Positions 11,801-21,366 of a stretch of 64,000 bases of DNA are shown piece by piece. The stretch comes from Neoscytalidium dimidiatum (taxonomy: Eukaryota; Ascomycota; Dothideomycetes; Botryosphaeriales; Botryosphaeriaceae). Positions within the stretch are counted from its first letter, which is position 1. The number at the start of each line of letters is the position of its first letter. Under the pieces are notes generated by a model. That model worked only from the letters and a program-made list of their open reading frames with translations. It did not search any database and was not told the origin of the DNA. Made by a program: the position numbers and the translations under genes. The stretch lies in the NCBI GenBank assembly GCA_037367355.1, contig JAVSCG010000032.1:1-64000 (forward strand), written 5' to 3'.

Positions 11801-13447
11801 TTTCTAGAATTCCGGGGGTACTTTCTCTAGTCCCGTAGTATTTTCCGTTACGCGTATCTAGTTAAGGGTTCTTCCTAGCGGGCTATACCTCTCGTAGATT
11901 CTCTTCGGATAGTCTCCTCCGAGTAGTCGAGGAGTATCGACTTCCGAGGTCCGTTTTCTAATTTATACTATAATTCGGCGTTCTTATTCTAAGCTAGGCA
12001 TAATATAGATAATATAAGCTTACTCTCCTCGTTTTTTTATACGTAGTAGAGTATTAAGAGATATTCTCTTAGCCTCTACTAGGTACTCTCTAGACGACTC
12101 TAGCTCGTAGCTCTTTTAGCTCTAGCTCTCTAGCTCTAGCTCTTAGCCCTAGCTCTCTAGCTCTAGCTCTTAGCTCTAGCTCTCTAGCTCTAGCTCTTAG
12201 CTCTAGCCCTCTAGCTCTAGCTCTTAGCTCTAGCCCTCTAGCTCTAGCTCTCTTACTTCGAGGTTCGCGAGGTGTCGCTTATAGTTATCTCCGAGGAATA
12301 TTATAGTTTCTATACTCTAGCTAATATATAGGTTATAGGTTTTTAACTAGGGTATCCCGAGAACGATATCGTAGTTCGGGCTTATTATTACGTCTAGGTT
12401 AATTCGCTCTTTATAATCTCCGAGGGTTATTCGTATCTAACTAGTCTTAATCCTTATCTAACTCTTACCGTATTCTATCGATAACCCGTCGAACGTACTA
12501 AGTTTATAGGGCCGTTTCTTAGGTTAGAATAGCAAGTCGTTCTTCCTAAGAAATTTAGGATCTATAAAATTTCCTTACGTACTACTATCGATTATTACTA
12601 GCGTAGTAGTTCCTTCGATTATAACTAGTACTTCTAGTAGTATTTTAAGTTCTTTTTATTTATAAGATATTCCGTTTAATATTAAGTATATAATCTAATT
12701 AAGGGACCTTCGTACTAGCCCCTCCTAAGGTCCCTAGCTAGGGGAGCCGTCTAGTTTTTTAATATTTCGTAGCGTATATACTCGTCCTATTCTTCGATTA
12801 GAATCGGGGTATCCTTCTACCGAGTCTATTGCCCTTACTTAATCTTACGCCTCTAGTAGATCTATCTATTACGTACCTAGTACTAGAAGATTAGTTTACC
12901 GTATTTTTTATCGGGTACCTATTATAGGGTGCCGTAGCTTCGCGTAGCTATATCGTAATAGTAGAGGGTATAGGCTATATCGTATAGAGATATAAGGTCT
13001 CGTTACTACTATATCCCCTAGGCTTCTTCTTTAAGCTAGAATACTACCTTATCGGCTGTTTTTAATAGCGATTCCTTCTAGGGGTACTATACGTCGTCCT
13101 TAAAAAACTATAAGCTAAGTTTTTCGTTCTTTATCTAGTACTATTACGATAGTAGATCTATTCTTAATCCGGGGGTCTAGTAGATCGTAGGGGTATAACC
13201 GGATTCGATATTTCTTATATCTCCGTACCGGTTTAAGTATTCCGTAATTCGATCGAGCGTAGCTTAATTCTACTATTACTCGGTATTTTCTACCTTATTA
13301 GATTCCGGTATACTATCGTAAAGCTCTCTAGTTTCGCTATTTACGAGGTCTTTATCGGCCGGGAAGTGTTTTTCGATATCTTTCTCCGTAGCCTCTTCTA
13401 ATTTTCGAAGTATTATATTAAGTCGTCGTAGCTTACTAGGATACTAC
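8850..13447 (-). pseudogene. pol: B1 pol relic: protease, RT, RNase H, integrase, chromodomain
   Basis: Minus-strand gypsy Pol riddled with RIP stops. From right to left: protease (about 12560-12640, homologous to IDSKAxGN of B2), a Glu-Leu repeat tract (12111-12252), RT with a YLDD motif near 11234-11245, RNase H (about 10400-10900), integrase core (about 9500-10100), the integrase C-terminal region (about 9050-9250) and the chromodomain relic toward 8850. The order PR-RT-RH-IN is that of Ty3/gypsy. Its 5' coding neighbour, gag, lies beyond A2 at 20124-21366. B2 (55598-61912) is the best reference copy. Confidence 0.85.
12111..12252 (-). repeat. AGCTCT/AGAGCT tandem repeat in B1 pol
   Basis: About 140 bp of near-perfect AGCTCT/TAGCTC units. 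On the coding strand they read as alternating Glu-Leu, Glu-Ser and similar codons between protease and RT. The same tract occurs at 58031-58163 in B2. It contains no CpA or TpG, so RIP could not degrade it. Confidence 0.85.
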
Positions 13448-13831
13448 TGTTACGCCGGGACTCTTTCTGGGGGAGTCGAGGCGCGTCGTCAGGCAGCTTG
13501 GGCTTTCTAGGGGCCAATACAGTGGTAGGCAGGGGAGGTTCGTACAATAGTAGGGTAGGAATCAATTGACAAGTTGACCACGGGGTTCTATCTACTGTTG
13601 AACGAGTGTGCTCTATATACTGTAGGAGATGGTGGGTGTGACCGCTGGCCGTGACCGCGGTGGTTCTGGTGGTCAGGTTGAGTGGTCAGGCCTTGGCATT
13701 GTGACCGCGGTGTTGTTGCTGAGTCATCGGGGTGGCCACGGGCGTCTTGTATCTTGGCTGTGTTGTGTTGGTGGGTCCGATTTCCTCCAGCTCAGCACTT
13801 CCTCTCCTTCCCTTCTTGCTGCGCCGTAACA
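13448..13831 (-). repeat. 3' LTR of A2 (A' type, 384 bp)
   Basis: TGTTACGCC...CGTAACA on the plus strand. The R-U5 half (left) is nearly identical to the A-type LTR. The U3 half is unrelated and contains repeated GTGACCGC and TGGTCAG modules plus a TATA box on the minus strand. The 66-residue plus-strand frame inside it (13629-13829) is repeated in the other LTR and is not taken as a gene. Confidence 0.96.
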
Positions 13832-13846
13832 CTATCCCCCTTCTAG
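13832..13846 (-). other. Polypurine tract of A2
   Basis: CTATCCCCCTTCTAG on the plus strand reads as a purine-rich tract ending in GGGGGATAG on the minus strand, directly at the 3' LTR. Confidence 0.85.
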
Positions 13847-13917
13847 GCAGCTTTCGGCCCGAAAGCTTTTATAAGGTGGTCTTCCTGCTGTTTCCTTTGT
13901 TTCCTTAGTCGCGCACG

Positions 13918-14699
13918 ATGTCGTCAGCGCGGACCCTTCGCCGTCGCAATCAGGCTCAACGCATTCAATCTTGGGGCGCCTTGCTGACATTCCCTGCAGA
14001 CGCTGTGTGAAGCGTGGGGAGTCGAGTTGTATTCTTGCAGATTTTTATTCGGCGTGTGCTTGTTGTGCCTCGGTGGGTCGTACTTCCTGCGACGCAATGG
14101 CGAGTCCTCTGGATGCTGAATGTAAGTTATTCCTGTAACGTCTTGACGGGTTGTTGACTGGTCTCCTAGTTCGTCGTCTGGATAGGGCTCGTGAGGACTT
14201 GCTTCGCCGCCTTGAAGCGGCTGAAGGTCAGGTAGCTGCTGAAGAGGCTGGGGCTGACGCTGCTGCGGAGGCTGCTGATCGGGCTGCCGAGGCTGCGGCT
14301 GCGGCGGCGCGTGAGGCGCAGGCGGCCGCTCGTCGTTTTCGGGACGCCCAGCGGAAGGAGCGTCAATTGCGTCGGTTATTGCGCCATGTGGAGCGTCGGA
14401 ATGCTTCTTTGTTTGCCCGGGAAATGGCTGCCTTGGAAGAGGAGGAACGATTGGAGCGGGAGGCTGCGGCTCGAGAGGGGCGGGAGCCTCAGGATGTTCC
14501 GCGGGTTCGGATGATGAGACTGGCTTGTCACGTTGGTCTGCCGGGTCTCCGGGCGGTGGGCGCGCACTCGAGCACGGTGGCGTGCCTGAGGTCTCTTGAT
14601 CGTTATCGAGTGGCCTTGACCCCGCCTGCCGGGTTCGCGTCGTGGGAGGATGCTCTGGGTTTGGGCGGTCAGGGTTTCGTCGGTGGTATTCCTGGATGA
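13918..14699 (+). CDS. Antisense, intron-containing zinc-cluster/coiled-coil gene of A2
   Basis: A plus-strand gene opposite to A2. Exon 1 (13918-14121) starts at ATG 13918 with a basic N-terminus. It has a 1-nt deletion near 13972 relative to the fossil copy at 53423-52638, then C-x2-C-x7-C-x8-C-x2-C-x7-C (codons from 13995 to 14090). A 48-nt intron (14122-14169) follows. Exon 2 (14170-14699) begins FRRLDRARED and holds a long Ala/Glu/Arg-rich coiled coil (to about 14480) and a C-terminus ALGLGGQGFVGGI shared with A1. The predicted spliced product is about 244 residues once the deletion is allowed for. The motif resembles fungal Zn2Cys6 clusters followed by a dimerising coiled coil. The sense strand is also open here (Pro/Gln-rich, 13924-14814), so expression must be tested. 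Function is unknown. Confidence 0.7.
14122..14169 (+). other. Predicted 48-nt spliceosomal intron, antisense to A2
   Basis: Starts GTAAGT, contains TTGAC at two branch-point-like places and ends CTCCTAG. It holds an in-frame TAA. Splicing joins GAAT to TTCG and yields EFRR, matching MASPIEFRR in the intronless A1 gene. The same 48 nt, RIPed, are at 53171-53218 in the chimera. Confidence 0.75.
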
Positions 14700-17600
14700 G
14701 TTCCTCGCAGTTAAGGTAGAGATTGGTTCCCATGAGGGTTCCACGGGTTCCCGGCGGGATCCACTCCTTCCCATTTGATGAGGTACTTGAATTGACCGTC
14801 GATCCAGTCTCCATCCAGGATTTTCTCTACGTTCCATTCTTTGTCTGCGTCATCGGGGTGTATTTCAAGTTCTGGGTCAGGTTCGGCGTTGCTGTGTGCG
14901 GGTTCAAGTAACGAGATGTGGAAAACTGGGTGTATTCCCACTTGTTCTGGCAATTTGAGTTTAAAGGAAACAGGTGAAAGTTCTTTCTCAATTTGGTAGG
15001 GTCCGATTTTCTTGTGGTCCAATTTGTCGTTCGATCGTGTTGTTTTGATGTTTTTCTGAGGCCAGACTTTATCCCCCTCCTTTAGGGGCGGCGACGCCTG
15101 GCGCCGTCTGTCGTAGTACATGGCCATTCGGTATGCGGTGAATTTGATGTCTCGGGCCAGTTCCTGGTGTAGCTCGCGTAACTGGTCTGCTCTGAGCATA
15201 GCTTTTTGGGCGAGTACTTCGCAGATCTGGGGTTCTCCGAAGGCGGTGAGGTCGAATCCGTAGTTGGCGTAGAAAGGCGTGGTTTGTGTGGCTTCCGTTG
15301 ATGTGCTGTTGTACGCGTATTGGGCTAGTGGCAGGAGTTCGACCCAGTTGTTTTGCCTGTAATTCAGGTAGAATCTTAGGTACTGTTCTAGCGTTTGGTT
15401 GGTTCGTTCCGTTTGTCCATCGGTTTGCGGGTGTGCCGTTGTTGACATCTTGTGTTTAGTTCCTAACTTGTGGACCAAGGTTTGCCAGAACTTAGCTCTG
15501 AATCGTGGGTCTCGGTCCGTGATTAGTTCCTTGGGCATCCCGTGGTGGGCGAAGACATATCTGAGGAAGAGGTAGGCGCAGCCTTCTGCTCCGATTTTTT
15601 TGTTGCAAGGGATGAAGTTTGCCCATTTTGTCAAACGGTCGACAATGACCAGGATGGCGTTGTGTCGCGCTTTAGTCACAGGGTCTACTGAATTTGGCAG
15701 GTCGGTGATAAAATCCATTGTGACCGATTCCCAGGGTTTGGTTGGTGTTGTGATGAGCTGTAGTTGTCCGTATGGTGCATGTCGTGCCACCTTGTTTTTG
15801 CGCATTCGTCACATTCCTGGATGACTTTCTCTACTACTTTCCTCATTCGGGAAAGTAGAAGTGTCTTAAGCCGTTCCAAGGTTCTTGTCATTCCTGGGTG
15901 TCCGTGAACTGCGGACTCGTGGTATTCCTTTGTCAGCCGTTTGCGCAGAGGTGTGGGTACGTAGATTTTTCCGCGGAATAGTATGTTGCCTCTATGGTCT
16001 TGGACTAGGTCGGGGTCGTCATGTTCGGGGGTGCCTATTCGTTGAAGCAGTTCTTGGGATAGCGGATCATTGTTATATTTTCCTTGGATGATTTGTTCCC
16101 AAGTGGCGGTGTCATCTTCTTCCTCGTTTACTGCCTCTTCCGTGGTTTCTTCAAGTGTTGGTATGGGTTCCTCGTCCTGCGGTTCCTCTTCGTCCTCCGG
16201 CTCCTGCTCTGGTGTTGGGTTTCGTGGAGGTTCGTCGTCGTCGATGGGGCTCCCTAGCCTTATGATGGGTGCCAGTATTCGTTCTTCCCAGGGTGCGTCG
16301 GATTCTTCAATGATTCGGGGGCGGTTGGGGCCTAACGTGCCGTCGTCATTTTGTCGTAGTACTGCTGGTGATAGTTCTGGCTTTCCTTCCACGTGGTCGG
16401 CTCTGCGGCTAAGTGCGTCGGCCTTGCCGTTTTCACTTCCCTGCGGTAGTGGATCTTGAAGTAGAAGGGGCGAGTTGTTCTGCCCATCGTACTTGTCTTC
16501 TGTTTAACACCTTGGTGGTTGTGAAGTATCCCAGGTTCTTGTGATCCGAGTATACCGTGATTTCGTAGTTAGCTCCTCAAGGTAGTGTCGCCATTCCTTG
16601 AACGCTGTGACGATCGCAAGCAGTTCTTTGTCGTGTATCTCGTAATTGAGCTCGGCGGGTGACATTTTGCGAGAGTAATACGCGATAGGGTGTAATCTTC
16701 CCTCGTCGTCTGGCTGGCTGAGGGTAGCGCCAATGGCATAGTCGGATGCGTCAGTTTCGAGGTAGAGTGGCTTGTCAGGATCGAACATGAGGAGTACCGG
16801 CGCTTCTACGAAGGCCCTTTTGAGTTGATCAAACGCCTCTTGTTGGGGTGCTTCCCAGGTGAAAGGGTATTTTTCGGGTGAGTCGGATTAGGGGTTCGGC
16901 TACATGCGAGTATCGTTTGATGAATCGTCGGTAGAAGTTGGCAAACCCTAAAAGGCTTGTACCTTTGACGTTCCTTGGTTCTGGCCACTTCAGGATGTCT
17001 TCCACCTTTTTGGGTCCATGACTATTTTCCTGGTTCGATGATAAAGCCTAGGAATTCTACCCTTTGGGCATGGAAGGTACATTTTTCTGGTTTGACGGAG
17101 AGGTTGTATTCGAGTAGTTTCTGGAGGACTTTGGATACATGTTCCTTGTGTTCTTCAAGGGTTTCTGAGTAGATCAGGATGTCGTCGAGGTAGGCTGTGC
17201 AGAATCGGTCCAGATATTCTCGTAGGACGTGGTTGACAAGGGCTTGGAATGTGGCAGGGGCGTTGGTAAGTCCGAAGGCATTACCAAGTACTCGTACAAA
17301 CCGTATCGAGTTCTGAATGCGGTTTTCCATTCATGTCCTTCCTTGATTCGGATAAGGTGGTACCCATCCCGCAGGTCTAACTTGGTGAAGAATCGTGCCC
17401 CGAGGCGATCCCTTAGTTCATCGATGCGGGGTAGAGGGTAGCGGTCTTTGATGGTAATGTCGTTCAGGGATCGGTAATCCACACAGAGCGTAACTTGCCT
17501 CCGGGCTTTGGTACGAAGAGGACGGGGAATCCTGCTGAGGATTGAGAGGGTCGGATGTATCCCTTCTTCAGTAGTAAGTCCAAGTGTTCCCTCATTGCTT

Positions 17601-18483
17601 GTAACTCCTTTTCCGACATTGGATATAGGGGTCCAAATCGGGGTTCAGTGCCTGGTTTCAAGTTGATCTCGTGGTCCCATGGTCTGTGTTCCGGTAGTGC
17701 GTCTTCGATCTTTTCTCTGAAAATTTCCTTGAACCGGTGGTATTCCTTAGGAACGCCATCAAGGTACTGTTCGTGTATCCTGGTGGGGTCATCTCCTCCC
17801 ACGGGTGTCGGGTAGTCTGGTTTTTCTCGTCTGGTGGCACTAATCTGTCGGGTTCTTTCTTTGTTTGTAGTGGTGGGGCGATACCACATCATTCCAATTG
17901 CTTGCCCCTTCTTTCGGGTCCTTTCCAGCGCAGCTTTCGAAATTAGGCTTACGTGGGTAATCGGTTCGGCTATGGTGCGTGGTTTCCATTCTGGTTCTTG
18001 GTTTCGTTCTCTGGACTTGAGGGTAATTCCTCCATTGTCCCAATCGTATTGTATTTTCCATTTCTTCTGCCAAGGGATGCCGAGAATGACATCATACTTG
18101 GGGATCTTGGTAACGTCTAGACAGATACGTTCCCTGTGGTTTTTGTATTCGAGGGTCAGTTTCGGGGTTTCGATGATTACCTTTCCATCTCCAAAGGAGC
18201 TGGGGGATCCATCAACAGTTCTCAGCTGATATGGTTGGTCCTTTTCTCTGGGTTTTAGGTTGGCTTTTTCTGCAAATCGGTTTGAGACGTAGTTCCCTTG
18301 TGATGCGGAGTCGATGAGGGTGAGCGCTCGGCGTCCATTGATTTTTGTCACGACAACCCAGTGGTTCCCGTATTCTGCGTCTCCTTTGCTTTCTGGTGGG
18401 TGTCCTGTGGTTTTCCGGTCGATGCTGCTATGGTCCTGTGGGGCAGGGGCTCGCCTGCTGTAGCCCCAGTTCAGTAGGCGTTT
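14640..18483 (-). pseudogene. pol: A2 pol: protease, RT, RNase H, integrase, chromodomain; frameshifted
   Basis: Minus-strand gypsy Pol. Protease with LIDSASQGN (about 18300-18330); RT with KLDLRDGYH and YLDD (17181-17192); RNase H starting [14 protein letters not shown] (about 16740); integrase zinc-binding HGHPG/CDEC (about 15800-15930); core with MDFITD, ITDRD and QTERTNQ, giving DD35E spacing; GDKVW module; chromodomain FKYLIKWEG (about 14700-14830). The order fits a chromovirus of the Tf1/MAGGY kind. Frame breaks near 17480, 17300, 17020, 16500, 15800 and 14750 split it into several pieces, some at homopolymers. The protein would copy and integrate the element. The chromodomain would steer it to heterochromatin. 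Pol lies in the same frame as gag after one TAG. Confidence 0.92.
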
Positions 18484-18493
18484 CTAGTTTTTT
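18484..18493 (-). promoter_or_regulatory. Candidate gag-pol recoding site (AAAAAAC then TAG)
   Basis: On the minus strand AAAAAAC is followed immediately by TAG, and protease continues in the same frame. Readthrough could therefore make Gag-Pol. The alternative is a Gln codon CAG hit by a single RIP-type CpA to TpA change. RIPed copies also read TAG, but that is uninformative. Confidence 0.35.
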
Positions 18494-19684
18494 GGGTGGT
18501 ACCCGCTGATGTTCTTAGCTTCCTGGTGAATGGGGCAGGCTTCGATGCTACAAGTGGACCAGTGGATGGTGTCATGGTTGGGGGTCTCCGGTCGTCCTTC
18601 AGTAGCCGAGGTGGTTTTCTTGTCGTTGGTTCGCTGGTTGCTGGTTCGTTTGTCTGGGCAGTTTCTGCTGATATGTCCGTGCTTTCCACAGTGGAAGCAA
18701 AGACCCTTTCACGCCGTCGCTGTTCTTCCTCCGGCGCCAGCCGGGTTTCGTCGTTGGTTGGCATCTAAGTCCATGGGGTCCCCGAGGTAGGTTGTTTCGA
18801 GGTTGCGCGGTGTTGGCCGAGTATCGGGTTTGGCCTGTCTCTTGTCTGAAATTGAACAGTTGTTGGTCGACTCGGATGGCCGTGTCGATGGTCTCGCTAA
18901 GGTCCTTGGGTAATCCGGTGCGGGCGAATTCGGCCTTCACATTGTGCTTTAGGCCCTTGTAGAAGATGTATTTGAGGGATTGGTCGTTCCAATTGAGGTA
19001 GGAGGCGAGCATGCGGAATTCCGTGACATATTCCGAGACTGATCGGGTTTGTCGGAGGTCCTGAATTCGAAGGGCGGCCTCCTGCTCCTCGTTCTTGCTA
19101 CCAAAGGCTTGTCTGATTGCGTCGGCGAAGCGATTGTAGTTGGCGAACAGGCTACTGGTTTCCGTACGTGGGATGGCCGAGCGGAAATCCTTTCGATAGG
19201 GTTCGAACCACCGTGCTGCGTTACCTCGGAGGTAGGTTCCTGCAAAGCGGACCCTTTCCTCATCGTCCTTGAATGATGCTTTGTAGAATTCGAAGTAATT
19301 CTCTAGTTGGGCCAGGAAGTCGTTGAGCTTACGCCGATCCCCATCGTAGGTGTCGGGGGTCTTGATCTTTAGTTTGGTGTTGTGGGGGGTCGATTCTGAT
19401 GTCGCGGGGGTGGCTGGGGTGGAGGGCCGCATAGTACGGTTGACAGTAAAGGCTTGTCCTCGAATGAAGTACTCCAGAAGGACTTGGCCGCAGTCCTCAC
19501 TGGCGTTCTCTGGTACTCTGGGTCCGTTGATTGCTCGACTCAAGGAGGCTATGCCCGAGGAATATGCTTCCGAAATGAGCAGCCTCATGTTAAGAGCTGG
19601 GTTTCCAGGGATCAAGGGACGGATTGACTGAAGCTGTTCCTCCTCCGTCGGAAGGTTGTTCCTGATTTCGGTCCAGGATGTCAT
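18484..19684 (-). pseudogene. gag: A2 gag with CCHC zinc knuckle, frameshifted
   Basis: Starts at ATG 19684 (MTSWTEIRNNLP), about 55 bp inside the 5' LTR. The capsid-like part includes KLNDFLAQLENYFEFYK and RWFEPYRKDF, typical of Ty3/gypsy Gag. A CCHC knuckle (CFHCGKHGHISRNC) lies at about 18650-18700 but in another frame than the N-terminus. Comparison with the fossil copies indicates at least three small indels between about 18700 and 18800. The frame ends at TAG 18486-18484, directly after AAAAAAC, and the next codon continues in the same frame into the protease. Gag would form the virus-like particle. Confidence 0.9.
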
Positions 19685-19729
19685 GGTTAGTAGTTTTCAG
19701 GGTGGGGTTACCTCCGGTGCCTAAGAAAG

Positions 19730-19737
19730 GTGGTCAA
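19730..19737 (-). other. Candidate self-priming primer-binding site of A2
   Basis: Two bases from the 5' LTR, the minus strand reads TTGACCAC. The R region of the same LTR carries its complement GTGGTCAA (19873-19866 on the minus strand), about 38 nt after the TATA box (19905-19913). That fits a Tf1-type mechanism in which the RNA 5' end primes its own cDNA. I recognised no tRNA match. Confidence 0.5.
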
Positions 19738-19739
19738 AG

Positions 19740-20123
19740 TGTTACGCCGGGACTCTTTCTGGGGGAGTCGAGGCGCGTCGTCAGGCAGCTTGGGCTTTCT
19801 AGGGGCCAATACAGTGGTAGGCAGGGGAGGTTCGTACAATAGTAGGGTAGGAATCAATTGACAAGTTGACCACGGGGGTCCTATCTACTGTGAACGAGTG
19901 TGCTCTATATACTGTAGGAGATGGTGGGTGTGACCGCTGGCCGTGACCGCGGTGGTTCTGGTGGTCAGGTTGAGTGGTCAGGCCTTGGCATTGTGACCGC
20001 GGTGTTGTTGCTGAGTCATCGGGGTGGCCACGGGCGTCTTGTATCTTGGCTGTGTTGTGTTGGTGGGTCCGATTTCCTCCAGCTCAGCACTTCCTCTCCT
20101 TCCCTTCTTGCTGCGCCGTAACA
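19740..20123 (-). repeat. 5' LTR of A2 (384 bp)
   Basis: Partner of 13448-13831, differing at a handful of positions. On the minus strand it carries the promoter (TATA at 19905-19913) that would drive gag-pol. It is followed by ACTAC, the target-site duplication. Confidence 0.96.
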
Positions 20124-21366
20124 ACTACTCTATAGCGTCCTTATCGCTCTAGTAGATAGTATAATTATCGTTATAGTACGCTATCTAACTTTAGGCTATA
20201 TAATCTACTATTTTTATAGCGGCGATTTCTTGTAGCGCCTTCTATCCCTAGATAGTTACCGCTACTTCTCGTAACTCTTTCTTTAAGTATTTATATCCTA
20301 CGCTCTATTTATCTCTATATTAGATATATAGTCCTTTCTTATAGAGCTCTTTTTCTTTCTTACTCTATTCTCTTTTCTTACCCTTATTATCGCCGTTCTT
20401 CTTATTCCTACCTCTATCTCGCTAGACTATATTATCTATTTCTATAGCGTCGCCTCCTTCTTAAGTATAGCGAGGCCTAGCTTATCTTAAGGTATTAGCG
20501 TTATACCCTTTCTTATCGAACTACCTCTCTATACGGCGCTTATCTATAAGTAGGGCTAGCTTAATTATATCGTTAAGAGTTTCTAGTTTCTTATAGTACG
20601 TTATAGCTTCTTTAATCTCGTCCCTTAGCCCTTAGTAGTAGAAGGTACGTAGCGTAAGATTAGAGTGTCTATCTACGAGGTATACTACGTCTTAGAATTT
20701 AGCTATATAGTCTTATACCGTTTCTTTCTATTTTAGACTTATAAGGGTTCTAGTAGCTAGACGGTTCTCGTCGACACCGCTAAAGGCTATCTTAAGCTAC
20801 TTCGTAAAGTTTTAGTAGTCGCTAAAGATTATCGAGGTTACTTCGAACTATAAGTATACGGGTTTCTTCTAGTACTCTCGCTTAAAAGGTCGGAACTATT
20901 ATTCCGCCGATCCTCTAAGGTAGGTACTAGCGTATAGAACTTATTCAGCGGGGCTAGCGAAGTTACCGTATATAAAGTATATATAGTTATTTAGCTACGT
21001 AATAAAGGCTTAGGTCTTTTTTCGGTCTCCGTAGTATAGGTCTAGTTTCGGGACCTTAACCTTAGTAGCCGGTAGTAGAGCTAGTACCTAGGTAAGCTAG
21101 ATACGTAGAATTACGTTTTTATTTCGAAGTTCTAGGATTATATTAAGTAGCTCCTCGTTAGTCGGTATATTAGGGTATTAGTTTCCTACTACCGTACTAT
21201 ATTACGGCGGTTACTACGAGTCTAGAGTATTCTATACATGCGTCTTTACTACTTTTAGATACGTCCTATAATAATAGCTAATACTATTAGTACTTCTTAG
21301 AGTAAGGAAATACTTCCTATTTTTCTAATTAAATTACTTTCTTTCCTATAAGGATAGTAGTTAAAG
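20124..21366 (-). pseudogene. gag: B1 gag relic
   Basis: RIPed minus-strand Gag region between A2 and the B1 5' LTR, homologous by eye to B2 55600-56900. Lys/Glu/Arg-rich segments and a basic stretch near 20340-20420 are still visible. Stops are TAA/TAG of RIP type. A2 has separated it from the rest of gag-pol (to 13447). Confidence 0.75.

Larger units (their letters stand above)
13448..20123 (-). mobile_element. Young full-length gypsy chromovirus A2 (A' type)
   Basis: A complete 6676-bp element with 384-bp LTRs at both ends (13448-13831, 19740-20123) and the 5-bp duplication ACTAC (13443-13447 and 20124-20128). It is inserted in the RIPed element B1. It has gag, pol, an antisense spliced gene, a polypurine tract beside the left LTR and a candidate self-priming site beside the right LTR. 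The LTRs differ at only a few positions around 13580-13595 versus 19872-19890. CpA/TpG are abundant, so it entered after B1 was RIPed. Coding frames carry several small indels. Confidence 0.96.

Noticed and set aside
12111..12252. Tandem repeat as a CRISPR-like or satellite array
   Set aside because: Hexamer-based, no spacers, in a fixed position inside pol of two B copies.
13629..13829. 66-residue plus-strand frame, repeated at 19921-20121
   Set aside because: Both copies lie wholly inside the LTRs of A2, so they are one sequence duplicated. Gly/Val/Leu-rich with no recognisable domain.
13924..14814. Pro/Gln-rich sense tail of A2 Pol covering the antisense gene
   Set aside because: Open for about 296 codons, but the composition is what one expects from the complement of Ala/Glu/Arg codons, and A1 does not preserve it. 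I treat the part beyond the chromodomain as a probable shadow, though dual coding is not excluded.
18484..18493. Minus-one frameshift site at AAAAAAC
   Set aside because: The heptamer fits the phase of a -1 site, but the protease is in the zero frame after the TAG and the -1 frame closes soon after, so slippage would not give Gag-Pol.
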